Assembly: GCF_900635955.1 (NCBI RefSeq)
Contig: NZ_LR134201.1
Coordinates: forward strand, 1,364,001 to 1,428,000
Source of the DNA: Cedecea lapagei
GTDB taxonomy: Bacteria; Pseudomonadota; Gammaproteobacteria; Enterobacterales; Enterobacteriaceae
Reading direction: 5' to 3'
DNA: 64,000 bases
Below, one piece after another: positions 52,766 through 61,310 of this stretch. Position 1 is the first letter of the stretch, and each line of letters opens with the position of its first letter. Made by a program: the position numbers and the translations under genes. The notes beneath the pieces were generated by a model. That model was not told the origin of the DNA and did no database searches. It saw only the letters and a program-made list of their open reading frames with translations.

Positions 52766-54235
52766 ATGGTTTCACAAGATAAAACGACAGAAGCGCCTGG
52801 CTTACGCCGCGAATTAAAGGCGCGCCACCTGACGATGATCGCCATTGGCGGCTCCATCGGTACGGGGCTTTTCGTTGCTTCCGGGGCGACAATTTCACAG
52901 GCTGGTCCGGGTGGCGCGCTGCTCTCCTATATGCTGATTGGGCTGATGGTTTACTTCCTGATGACCAGCCTTGGCGAACTGGCGGCCTTTATGCCGGTTT
53001 CGGGTTCCTTCGCGACATATGGCCAGAAATACGTTGAAGACGGGTTTGGTTTCGCGCTCGGCTGGAACTACTGGTACAACTGGGCAGTGACCATCGCCGT
53101 TGACCTCGTTGCCGCGCAGCTGGTAATGAATTACTGGTTCCCGGACACCCCAGGCTGGATCTGGAGCGCCTTGTTCCTCGGCATCATGTTCCTGCTTAAC
53201 TGGATCTCCGTGAAGGGCTTTGGCGAAGCGGAATACTGGTTCTCGCTGATAAAAGTGACCACCGTCATCATCTTCATCATTGTCGGCGTGATGATGATCG
53301 TGGGTATTTTCAAAGGGGCACAGCCGGTGGGCTGGAGCAACTGGACAACCGGCGACGCGCCGTTTGCCGGGGGCTTTGCCGCAATGATCGGCGTAGCGAT
53401 GATCGTCGGCTTCTCCTTCCAGGGCACCGAGCTTATCGGGATTGCCGCCGGGGAGTCTGCCGACCCGGAGAAAAACATCCCGCGCGCCGTGCGCCAGGTG
53501 TTCTGGCGTATCCTGCTGTTCTATGTGTTTGCGATTCTGATTGTCAGCCTGATCATTCCTTATACCGATCCAAGCCTGCTGCGTAACGACGTGAAAGACA
53601 TCAGCGTCAGCCCGTTCACCCTGGTGTTCCAGCACGCGGGTCTGCTGTCTGCGGCGGCGGTAATGAACGCCGTTATCCTGACAGCGGTGCTCTCTGCGGG
53701 TAACTCCGGGATGTACGCCTCCACGCGCATGCTTTACACCCTGGCCTGCGACGGCAAGGCACCGCGAATTTTCGCGAAGCTGTCTAAAGGCGGCGTGCCG
53801 CGTAATGCGCTCTACGCTACCACCGTCATCGCCGCGCTGTGCTTCCTGACCTCGATGTTTGGCAACCAGACCGTCTACCTGTGGCTGCTGAACACCTCGG
53901 GGATGACGGGCTTTATCGCCTGGCTGGGGATTGCTATCAGCCACTATCGCTTCCGCCGTGGCTACGTGCTGCAGGGCAACGACATTAACGACCTGCCGTA
54001 CCGTTCAGGCTTCTTCCCGATTGGCCCCATCTTCGCCTTTGTGCTGTGCCTGATCATTACGCTAGGCCAGAACTATGAAGCGTTCCTGTCAGATACCATC
54101 GACTGGGGCGGCGTGGCGGCGACCTATATCGGCATTCCGCTGTTCCTGGCTATCTGGTTTGGCTACAAGATAACGAAGGGCAGCCGCTTCGTGCGCTACA
54201 GCGAAATGGAGTTCCCAAAGTTTCGTGACAAATAA
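52766..54235 (+). CDS. lysP: Lysine-specific permease LysP
   Basis: 489-residue amino acid-polyamine-organocation transporter, equal in length to E. coli LysP, with 12 helices. It imports lysine with protons and in E. coli restrains the acid-stress activator CadC when lysine is absent. The start is ATG 52766 (MVSQDKTTEAPGLRRELKARH); the frame is open 33 bases further upstream. Motifs are IAIGGSIGTGLFVASG near 25-40 and GFSFQGTELIGIAAGE. A terminator follows at 54264. Confidence 0.96.
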   Translation: MVSQDKTTEAPGLRRELKARHLTMIAIGGSIGTGLFVASGATISQAGPGGALLSYMLIGLMVYFLMTSLGELAAFMPVSGSFATYGQKYVEDGFGFALGWNYWYNWAVTIAVDLVAAQLVMNYWFPDTPGWIWSALFLGIMFLLNWISVKGFGEAEYWFSLIKVTTVIIFIIVGVMMIVGIFKGAQPVGWSNWTTGDAPFAGGFAAMIGVAMIVGFSFQGTELIGIAAGESADPEKNIPRAVRQVFWRILLFYVFAILIVSLIIPYTDPSLLRNDVKDISVSPFTLVFQHAGLLSAAAVMNAVILTAVLSAGNSGMYASTRMLYTLACDGKAPRIFAKLSKGGVPRNALYATTVIAALCFLTSMFGNQTVYLWLLNTSGMTGFIAWLGIAISHYRFRRGYVLQGNDINDLPYRSGFFPIGPIFAFVLCLIITLGQNYEAFLSDTIDWGGVAATYIGIPLFLAIWFGYKITKGSRFVRYSEMEFPKFRDK

Positions 54236-54263
54236 GTCTTAGCAACAATAAGTTACTCTTTAT

Positions 54264-54289
54264 AGGGCGTGATCATCACGCCCTTTTTT
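54264..54289 (+). terminator. Terminator of lysP
   Basis: Perfect stem AGGGCGTGA / TCACGCCCT with a 3-base loop and a T run, 28 bases after the lysP stop. Confidence 0.9.
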
Positions 54290-54338
54290 ATTTCGTTCTC
54301 GCCAGCAATAATTCCACCAGGTTATAGTAGAGAACAAT

Positions 54339-54357
54339 TAAATTGATAACCATTATC
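54339..54357 (+). promoter_or_regulatory. Fur box ahead of the siderophore ABC operon
   Basis: The 19-base window matches the classical Fur consensus at 15 positions; its core TGATAACCATTATC differs from TGATAATCATTATC at one base. It lies about 50 bases upstream of the binding-protein gene, so iron repression of the operon is expected. Confidence 0.78.
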
Positions 54358-54406
54358 ATTTGCTTTATCGTTAACGCCATTCTTTAAGGAACGAAGGAGC
54401 GTTTGC

Positions 54407-55532
54407 GTGAAGCGTATGATTAAATTCAAGAATATTTGTCTGGCTCTGGCATTAACCACCGCCGGTTTGCACTCTGCGCTGGCGGCGACGGTGACCGATA
54501 TCGTGGGGCGTGAAGTCACTATTCCACAGAAAGTTGACCGTATTTTGTTGGGGGAGGGGCGTCTGTTTTATGCTCTGGCGCTGCTGGAAGGGCAAAAGCC
54601 GATAGACCGCATCGTGGGCTGGCAGGGCGATTTCCGGAAGCTGGACACCCAGACTTACGCGGAGTACAAAGCTAAGTTCCCGAAAATTGACGATATTCCG
54701 CTGATCGGCAGCACCACGGCCGACAGCGTCAGTCCGGAAAAAGTGCTGACGCTGCACCCGGACGTGGCGATTTTTGGCCTGTCCGGACACGGGCCGGGTC
54801 GTCATAGCGAGCTGGTTTCCCAGCTTGAAAAAAGCGGGCGTACCTGTGGTCTTCGTCGATTTTCGTACCTCGCCGCTGAAAAATACCTTGCCGAGCATGC
54901 GCGTGCTGGGCAAAGTGTTGCATCGCGAGAAGCAGGCCGATGATTACATCGCCTTTTATGAAGCAAACCTGAAGAAAATTACCGATGTCACCGGCAAGAT
55001 GGCGGTAAAAGACAAGCCAACGGTGTTTATCGAACTGCGTGCTGCGGCAATGGAAGAGTGCTGTGGCTCTGCCGGTAAAGGCAATATGGGCGACTTTATC
55101 GACCTGGCAGGCGGCAACAACATTGCTAAAGATCTGCTGCCGGGCGCGCTGGGAACGGTGAATCTGGAAAAAGTGCTTGCCGCTGACCCGCAGGTCTATA
55201 TTGCCAGCGGCGGCAAAGCGCCAGGCTCGACGTCTCCGGGCGTAGTGCTCGGCGCTCAGGCCACTAAAGCTGAAGCACAGGCCAGCCTGCAGAGCGTGCT
55301 CGAGCGTAAAGGCATTGACCAGCTAACGGCAGTGAAAGAAGGGCGCGCCTGGGGCATATGGCATAATTTCTACAATTCGCCATATAACATTCTGGCGATT
55401 CAGGCGATGGCGACCTGGTTCCATCCGCAGCAGTTTGCCGGGGTAAATCCGGAGCAGACGATGCAACAACTTTATAAACAGTTCCTCGCGGTAGAACCAA
55501 CGGGAACGTACTGGACCGATCTGAAGAAGTAA
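54407..55532 (+). pseudogene. Fe-siderophore ABC transporter binding protein, frameshifted
   Basis: Family 8 (FepB/BtuF type) periplasmic binding protein interrupted by a +1 frameshift. The first part (54407 to about 54828) has a signal peptide (about 1-27, HSALAA) and TVTDIVGREVTIPQKVDRIL. After the run of six A at 54828-54833 the reading goes out of frame and stops at 54943. The rest is in the next frame: KKAGVPVVFVDFRTSPLKNT to WTDLKK and the stop at 55532. Five A instead of six would restore one protein of about 374 residues. It is either a recent mutation or a homopolymer sequencing error. The permease and ATPase genes that follow are intact. Confidence 0.85.
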
Positions 55533-55547
55533 CGAAGGTAAGACTTG

Positions 55548-56624
55548 ATGAGTGCCACCACCGATCCGATGCCAAACGAGGCGCAGCCTGCCACTATTAT
55601 GGGGCGCTACCAGCAGGTGCTACGTCACCGCTATTTGCTGATGGGGGCATTGGTCATTGCGATCTTAGCCTCGCTGCTGCTGGACTTTACCCTTGGCCCC
55701 TCCGGGCTGCCGCTGGATACGCTGTGGCAGACTCTGATTGACCCGGCCAGCGCTAACGCCGGTACGCGGGTGATCGTGTGGGACATTCGTCTGCCCTACG
55801 CGCTGATGGCGATTCTGGTCGGTATGGCGCTGGGCCTGGCGGGGGCGGAGATGCAAACCATCCTCAACAACCCGCTGGCCAGTCCGTTTACCCTCGGCGT
55901 CTCCTCCGCTGCGGCCTTTGGCGCCGCGCTGGCTATTATTCTCGGCATCGGTATTCCCGGGGTGCCGGATCAGTGGTTTATCTCCGCTAACGCCTTTGTC
56001 TTTGCGCTGTTTGCCGCGCTGATGCTCGATGCTATTACCCGCTGGACCCGCGTGGCGAGTTCCGGCGTAGTGCTGTTTGGTATCGCGCTGGTGTTTACTT
56101 TTAATGCCCTGGTGTCGATGCTGCAGTTTATCGCCAGCGAAGACACGCTCCAGGGGCTGGTGTTCTGGACCATGGGCAGCCTGGCGCGAGCCTCCTGGGA
56201 TAAGCTCGGCGTGCTGCTGCTGGCCTTCGCCATCATTATGCCGATCTCCATGATGAGCTCGTGGAAGCTGACCGCCCTGCGCCTTGGCGAAGATCGCGCC
56301 GTGAGCTTCGGTATTGACGTGAAGCGCCTGCGTTTAGGCACTTTGCTGCGCATCAGTATTTTGTCCGCGCTGTCCGTGGCCTTTGTCGGCCCCATCGGCT
56401 TCATTGGTCTGGTCGCGCCGCACATCGCCCGTATGCTGTTCGGCGAAGATCACCGTTTCTACCTGCCGGGCAGCGTGCTGGTCGGTGCGCTGGTGCTGTC
56501 GCTGGCGTCGGTTGCCTCAAAGAACATTATCCCCGGCGTCATCATTCCGGTAGGGATTGTTACCTCGTTGGTGGGCGTGCCGTTCTTCCTGAGTATTATT
56601 CTGCGCCATAAGGGGAACGTGTGA
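55548..56624 (+). CDS. Fe-siderophore ABC transporter permease (FecCD family)
   Basis: 358-residue inner-membrane permease of the FecCD/BtuC family with about ten helices. Family motifs are RLPYALMAILVGMALGLAGAEMQTILNNPLASP and GFIGLVAPHIARMLFGEDHR. I chose ATG 55548, 8 bases after AAGG; a TTG one codon earlier is possible. A single permease gene implies a homodimer, as in BtuC. Its stop overlaps the ATPase start (TGATG). Confidence 0.9.
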   Translation: MSATTDPMPNEAQPATIMGRYQQVLRHRYLLMGALVIAILASLLLDFTLGPSGLPLDTLWQTLIDPASANAGTRVIVWDIRLPYALMAILVGMALGLAGAEMQTILNNPLASPFTLGVSSAAAFGAALAIILGIGIPGVPDQWFISANAFVFALFAALMLDAITRWTRVASSGVVLFGIALVFTFNALVSMLQFIASEDTLQGLVFWTMGSLARASWDKLGVLLLAFAIIMPISMMSSWKLTALRLGEDRAVSFGIDVKRLRLGTLLRISILSALSVAFVGPIGFIGLVAPHIARMLFGEDHRFYLPGSVLVGALVLSLASVASKNIIPGVIIPVGIVTSLVGVPFFLSIILRHKGNV

Positions 56625-57409
56625 TGCAGGGCTTAAAGATTGATGCATTCAACGCCGGTTACCCGAAGCGTAAAATTATCGAGAACCTCAGCGTGCCCGC
56701 GCTGCCTCGCGGCAAAATCACCGTGCTGCTGGGGCCCAACGGCTGCGGAAAATCGACGCTGCTGCGCTCGCTGGCAGGGCTAAACCGCGCGGAAGGGCAG
56801 CTCTATCTGGATGGCGAAGACCTGATGGCTTTGCCGTTCGCCAAACGCGCTGAAAAAGTGGTTTATCTGCCGCAGTCGCTGCCGCAGGGCGTACATCTGC
56901 ACGTGCTGGAGTCAATCATTGTGGCGCAGCGGGCTTCCGGTGGTCGTCACAGCGCAGAGAGCGAAGCGCAGGTGATGCAGTTGCTTAAGCAGCTGGGGAT
57001 TTCTCATCTTGCTTTGAGCTATCTCGACCAGCTTTCCGGCGGCCAGAAGCAGCTGGTTGGCCTGGCGCAGTCTTTGATTCGCCGTCCGTCCCTGCTGCTG
57101 CTTGATGAGCCGCTGAGCGCGCTGGATTTGAATTACCAGTTCCACGTTATGGACCTGGTCGCCCGCGAAACCCGCGAGCGTAATATCGTCACCGTTGTTG
57201 TGGTACACGACATCAATATTGCTTTACGCCATAGCGAGCATGTTCTCATGCTGCGCGACGGCAAACTGGTTGCCAGCGGCGAGCCGGAGGAAGTGATCAC
57301 GCCACGCAGTCTGGCCCAGGTTTACGGCGTGAAGGGGCGCATTGAACGCTGCTCCCAGGGCGTTGCCCAGGTGCTTATTGACGGCCTGGTGGAGACGCCC
57401 ACCGTATAA
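56624..57409 (+). CDS. Fe-siderophore ABC transporter ATPase
   Basis: 261-residue ATPase of the FepC/FecE type. Walker A is GPNGCGKST near 37-45, the signature is LSGGQKQL, Walker B is LLLLDEPLSALDL and the switch His is in VVHDINIALRHSEHV. I chose ATG 56624 with GGGG 8 bases upstream; a GTG one codon earlier is also possible. The exact siderophore cannot be read from sequence. cirA follows 126 bases later on the same strand, so this operon may handle catecholate iron complexes that enter through CirA. Confidence 0.9.
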   Translation: MQGLKIDAFNAGYPKRKIIENLSVPALPRGKITVLLGPNGCGKSTLLRSLAGLNRAEGQLYLDGEDLMALPFAKRAEKVVYLPQSLPQGVHLHVLESIIVAQRASGGRHSAESEAQVMQLLKQLGISHLALSYLDQLSGGQKQLVGLAQSLIRRPSLLLLDEPLSALDLNYQFHVMDLVARETRERNIVTVVVVHDINIALRHSEHVLMLRDGKLVASGEPEEVITPRSLAQVYGVKGRIERCSQGVAQVLIDGLVETPTV

Positions 57410-57441
57410 CAACGCTTTTCAGGAATACTAAGGAACACAGT

Positions 57442-57477
57442 ATGCAGCCGGCGGCCAATGTAGCCGCTGGCGCATAG
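57442..57477 (+). CDS. Possible 11-codon leader peptide upstream of cirA
   Basis: ATG at 57442 has AAGGA 7 bases upstream and reads 11 codons (MQPAANVAAGA) to TAG. Nearly the whole ORF folds into a hairpin (GCCGGCGGC with GCCGCTGGC, one G-T pair, 7-base loop). It lies 59 bases before cirA. It may be a real regulatory leader or a chance ORF in a hairpin; I cannot decide. Confidence 0.3.
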   Translation: MQPAANVAAGA

Positions 57478-57535
57478 TGCAATGTGAGCGCTAAACGGTT
57501 GTTTCGTTTGTAATTCACCTCATGGAGAGAAAGAA

Positions 57536-59506
57536 ATGTTACGGTTGAATCCTATTGTCCGGGGAGGACTCTGCGCATCTGTCATCGGCCTGGCTTTACC
57601 CGCCATCGCAGACGATCGCGAAGATACTCTGGTTGTCACCGCCTCTGCCACCGAACAAAACCTCAAAGATGCTCCCGCCAGTATCAGCGTTATCACCCAG
57701 GACGATCTGCAAAAGCGGCCGGTCAATAATCTGAAAGATGTACTGCAGAACGTGCCCGGCGTCCAACTGACCAATGAGGGCGATAACCGTCGCGGCGTCA
57801 GCCTGCGTGGTCTGGATAGCAGCTACACCCTGATTCTGGTGGACGGCAAGCGAGTCAACTCCCGCAATGCGGTATTCCGCCATAACGACTTTGACCTGAA
57901 CTGGATCCCGGCTGATGCGATTGAACGTATCGAAGTGGTGCGCGGCCCGATGTCCTCGCTCTACGGCTCCGATGCCCTGGGCGGCGTTGTCAATATTATA
58001 ACCCGCAAGGTCGGCAAAGCCTGGCACGGGACCTTCACCGCAGATACCACCGTCCAGGAGCACCGCGATCGCGGCGATACCTGGAACGGTAACTTCTTCA
58101 CCAGCGGCCCGCTGATTGACGACGTGCTGGGCGTGAAAGTGTACGGCGGCCTCGGAAAACGTCAGAAGGATGGACAGCAGACCTCAGCGACCAATGCCAG
58201 CGGCCTGACGCCGCAGATTGAAGGGTTTACTTCGCGTAACCTCAGCACCGAGTTTGCCTGGACGCCTGCCGATAATCAGGATGTCACCGTAGGCTACGGC
58301 TTTGACCGCCAGGACAGGGAGTCCGATTCGCTGGATAAGAACCGGATCGAACGTCAGGATTACTCCATTGGCCATAACGGACGCTGGGATTTCGGCAATA
58401 CCGAACTGCGTTTCTACGGCGATAAGATTGATAACCGCAATCCTGGGAATAGCGCGGCCATCACCTTACGCAACAACAGCCTCGACGGCAAGCTGGTGCT
58501 GCCTCTCAGCGATATCAACCAGTTCCTGACCTTTGGCGGCGAATGGCGTCACGATAAGCTGAGCGATCCGGTCAATATTACCGGCGGCAACAGCTCTAAA
58601 ACCTCAGCCAGCCAGTACGCCCTGTTTATTGAGGACGAATGGCGTATCTTCGAGCCGCTGGCGCTGACCACCGGTATTCGTATGGATGACCATGAAACCT
58701 ACGGCGACCACTGGAGCCCACGTGCCTACCTCGTTTATAACGCGACCGATACCGTCACCGTTAAAGGCGGCTGGGCAACGGCCTTTAAAGCCCCGTCGCT
58801 GCTGCAGCTCAGCCCGGACTGGACCAGTAAATCCTGCCGTGGCGCCTGCCAGATTGTCGGCAGCCCTGATCTGAAGCCGGAAACGAGCGAAAGCTTTGAG
58901 CTTGGCCTCTACTATGCTGGCGATGAAGGTATTCTTGACGGCGTGAGCGGCAGCGTGACCGCCTTCCAGAACAACGTGGAGGATATGATTGATATCCAGC
59001 GCACCGCGGACCGCAGCGTGGCGCCGTCTTACTCAAACTTTGTTGGTTTTGATAAGAGCGGCAACCCGATCTTCCGCTACTACAACGTGAACAAAGCGCG
59101 TATTCGCGGCGTAGAAACCGAGCTGAAAATACCGTTTAACGACCAGTGGAAGCTGTCGCTGAACTACACGTACAACGACGGGCGTGACCTGAGCAACGGC
59201 GGCAACAAACCGCTGCAGCGGCAGTCGTTCCACACCGCTAACGGCTCCCTTGACTGGGCACCGCTTGATGACTGGTCATTCTATGTTTCTGCAAACTATA
59301 CCGGCAAGCAGCGCGCTGTGTCGGCGTCGGATAAAGCGCCGGGCGGCTACGTAGTCTGGAACACGGGAGGGGCCTGGAAAGCGACGAAGAACGTGAAAGT
59401 GCGCGCCGGGGTTATGAATCTTGGCGACAAAGACCTGAATCGCGATATCTACAGCTACAGCGAGGATGGGCGCCGCTACTTTATGGCGCTGGATTATAGC
59501 TTCTAA
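57536..59506 (+). CDS. cirA: TonB-dependent catecholate siderophore/colicin I receptor CirA
   Basis: 656-residue outer-membrane receptor (663 in E. coli) for linear catecholate iron complexes and colicins Ia/Ib. The signal peptide is about 1-22 (LALPAIA). The TonB box is EDTLVVTAS near 29-37. The plug (SLRGLDSSYTLILVDGKRVN, RGPMSSLYGSDALGGVVNI) and the barrel follow, ending LDYSF with a C-terminal Phe. GGAGAG is at a good distance before the ATG. I see no clear Fur box in the 126 bases upstream, so iron control may come from the Fur box of the preceding ABC operon. Confidence 0.95.
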   Translation: MLRLNPIVRGGLCASVIGLALPAIADDREDTLVVTASATEQNLKDAPASISVITQDDLQKRPVNNLKDVLQNVPGVQLTNEGDNRRGVSLRGLDSSYTLILVDGKRVNSRNAVFRHNDFDLNWIPADAIERIEVVRGPMSSLYGSDALGGVVNIITRKVGKAWHGTFTADTTVQEHRDRGDTWNGNFFTSGPLIDDVLGVKVYGGLGKRQKDGQQTSATNASGLTPQIEGFTSRNLSTEFAWTPADNQDVTVGYGFDRQDRESDSLDKNRIERQDYSIGHNGRWDFGNTELRFYGDKIDNRNPGNSAAITLRNNSLDGKLVLPLSDINQFLTFGGEWRHDKLSDPVNITGGNSSKTSASQYALFIEDEWRIFEPLALTTGIRMDDHETYGDHWSPRAYLVYNATDTVTVKGGWATAFKAPSLLQLSPDWTSKSCRGACQIVGSPDLKPETSESFELGLYYAGDEGILDGVSGSVTAFQNNVEDMIDIQRTADRSVAPSYSNFVGFDKSGNPIFRYYNVNKARIRGVETELKIPFNDQWKLSLNYTYNDGRDLSNGGNKPLQRQSFHTANGSLDWAPLDDWSFYVSANYTGKQRAVSASDKAPGGYVVWNTGGAWKATKNVKVRAGVMNLGDKDLNRDIYSYSEDGRRYFMALDYSF

Positions 59507-59517
59507 GCTGTTGGTTA

Positions 59518-59538
59518 CCTCTCCCCTTTGGGGAGAGG
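59518..59538. repeat. Intergenic palindrome between cirA and yeiG
   Basis: CCTCTCCCC TTT GGGGAGAGG, followed by GATTGAGGTGAGGGGG. I recognise this as a type of short palindromic repeat found between genes in many Enterobacteriaceae. With the second stem at 59550-59565 (GGGGC / GCCCC, overlapping the yeiG stop) it may serve as a bidirectional terminator. Confidence 0.6.
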
Positions 59539-59557
59539 ATTGAGGTGAGGGGGCTCG

Positions 59558-60388
59558 CTAGCCCCGCAAATGCTCCGCGTGAAAACGAAGATGATCCTCA
59601 ACAAACGTTGCGATGAAATAGTAGCTGTGGTCGCAGCCCGGCTGAATGCGCAGCGTCAGCGGCCACTCTTTCTCCTGTGCGATCTTTTCAAACTCTTCCG
59701 GCCTTAGCTGGTCTGCCAGGAACTGATCGTCATCCCCCTGATCGATAAGGGTCGGGAGCCTTGCGGACGCCTTAGCCAGCAGGCAGCAACTGTCCCATTC
59801 CTGCCACAACGTTTCATCCTCACCGAGATAAGCCTTAAAGGCTTTTTGCCCCCACGGCACGCGGGTCGGGTTAACGATAGGTGCAAAAGCAGAAACTGAA
59901 CGGAAGCGACCCGGATTTTTCAGCGCTATCATCAGCGCGCCGTGGCCTCCCATAGAGTGGCCGAAGATGGAGGCTTTTTCACTGACGCTAAAATTATCCG
60001 CAATCAGGCGCGGCAGCTCATCTCGCAGGTAATCGTACATGCGGAAGTGAGTTGCCCAAGGCTGCCGGATGGCGTTGAGGTAAAAGCCCGCACCCTGGCC
60101 CAGATCGTAGCCCGCGTCGTCTGGCACTTCTTCACCGCGCGGGCTGGTGTCCGGCATCACCAGCACAATGCCAAGCTCTGCGGCGACGCGCTGCGCGCCC
60201 GCTTTGGTGGTGAAGTTCTCATCGTTGCAGGTGAGCCCGGAAAGCCAGTAAACGACCGGCGGCGGCGTATTGCCGGCCGGAGGCGGAAGAAAAATACTGA
60301 ATGTCATCGGGCAATTAAGCACAGAGGAGGAGTGGCGCCAGCGCTGCTGCCAGCCTTCGAAACATCGGTGTTCTTCCAGTAATTCCAT
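59558..60388 (-). CDS. yeiG: S-formylglutathione hydrolase YeiG
   Basis: Serine esterase that hydrolyses S-formylglutathione to formate and glutathione in formaldehyde detoxification. It is 276 residues (278 in E. coli). The nucleophile Ser145 lies in GHSMGGHG, with D in DQGDDDQFL and H in CDHSYYFI completing the triad. The N-terminus MELLEEHRCFEGWQQRWRH is the family start. It is convergent with cirA and divergent from folE. Confidence 0.95.
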   Translation of the reverse strand: MELLEEHRCFEGWQQRWRHSSSVLNCPMTFSIFLPPPAGNTPPPVVYWLSGLTCNDENFTTKAGAQRVAAELGIVLVMPDTSPRGEEVPDDAGYDLGQGAGFYLNAIRQPWATHFRMYDYLRDELPRLIADNFSVSEKASIFGHSMGGHGALMIALKNPGRFRSVSAFAPIVNPTRVPWGQKAFKAYLGEDETLWQEWDSCCLLAKASARLPTLIDQGDDDQFLADQLRPEEFEKIAQEKEWPLTLRIQPGCDHSYYFIATFVEDHLRFHAEHLRG

Positions 60389-60626
60389 CCAGAGGCTCCT
60401 TAACTATTTTCAAGATTTATGAACAACTTTCACTTCACCTGAGTCTAGCCATCCCGCATTATGGCCGCAACGGTATTGTTCTTGCCCGGTCAGGCGATGA
60501 ACGGTTATTTCGATTTCAACAATTATGCCCGGCACTACTGGATTCTAAGCACGTGCTGCCGCACAATAAGCGGACACTTTGCCCCATGAAGGGCAGAGGT
60601 CAGCCACACCTGCAGGAGAAAACAGC

Positions 60627-61292
60627 ATGTCATCACTCTCAAAAGAAGCCTCCCTGGTTCATGAGGCGCTGCTGGCGCGCGGTCTTGAAACGCCGCTGCG
60701 TCCGCCGTTACGTGAACTGGATAATGAAACGCGTAAAAGCCAGATTGCCGCCCATATGACGGAAATCATGCAGCTGCTTAATCTCGATTTGAGTGACGAC
60801 AGCCTGATGGAAACGCCGCATCGCATTGCCAAAATGTATGTCGATGAGATTTTCTCCGGCCTGGACTACGCCAATTTCCCGAAAATCACCGTCATTGAAA
60901 ACAAAATGAAGGTGGATGAAATGGTTACCGTGCGTGATATCACTCTGACCAGCACCTGTGAACACCACTTCGTGACTATCGACGGGAAAGCAACCGTAGC
61001 CTATATCCCGAAAGATACCGTGATTGGCCTGTCCAAAATTAACCGCATCGTGCAGTTTTTTGCTCAGCGTCCTCAGGTTCAGGAACGCCTGACCCAGCAA
61101 ATCCTGATTGCGCTGCAAACGCTGCTGGGCACCAACAACGTGGCGGTTTCCATAGATGCAGTGCATTACTGCGTGAAAGCCCGAGGCGTGAAAGACGCAA
61201 CCAGCGCGACGACGACGACGTCGCTTGGCGGCCTGTTCAAGTCCAGCCAGAATACGCGTCAGGAGTTCCTGCGCGCAGTGCGCCACAATTAA
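60627..61292 (+). CDS. folE: GTP cyclohydrolase I FolE
   Basis: First enzyme of tetrahydrofolate synthesis, turning GTP into dihydroneopterin triphosphate; a homodecamer. It is 221 residues (222 in E. coli) from ATG 60627 (MSSLSKEASLVHEALLARG), with CAGGAG upstream. Zinc ligands Cys111, His114 and Cys182 lie in TSTCEHHF and HYCVKARG, as in E. coli (Cys110, His113, Cys181). The C-terminal block GGLFKSSQNTRQEFLRAV is conserved. yeiB starts 18 bases after the stop, so an operon is likely. Confidence 0.97.
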   Translation: MSSLSKEASLVHEALLARGLETPLRPPLRELDNETRKSQIAAHMTEIMQLLNLDLSDDSLMETPHRIAKMYVDEIFSGLDYANFPKITVIENKMKVDEMVTVRDITLTSTCEHHFVTIDGKATVAYIPKDTVIGLSKINRIVQFFAQRPQVQERLTQQILIALQTLLGTNNVAVSIDAVHYCVKARGVKDATSATTTTSLGGLFKSSQNTRQEFLRAVRHN

Positions 61293-61310
61293 TCCCTCAG
61301 GCAGGTATCC

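Noticed and set aside
52895..53944. 349-codon open frame antisense to lysP
   Set aside because: It is the mirror of a strongly conserved gene, has no ribosome site or family resemblance and reflects GC-rich codon use.
54827..54835. Programmed -1 frameshift at the A6-G run in the siderophore-binding protein gene
   Set aside because: AAAAAAG resembles a slippery heptamer but is not in the needed phase, and the shift required is +1, not -1.
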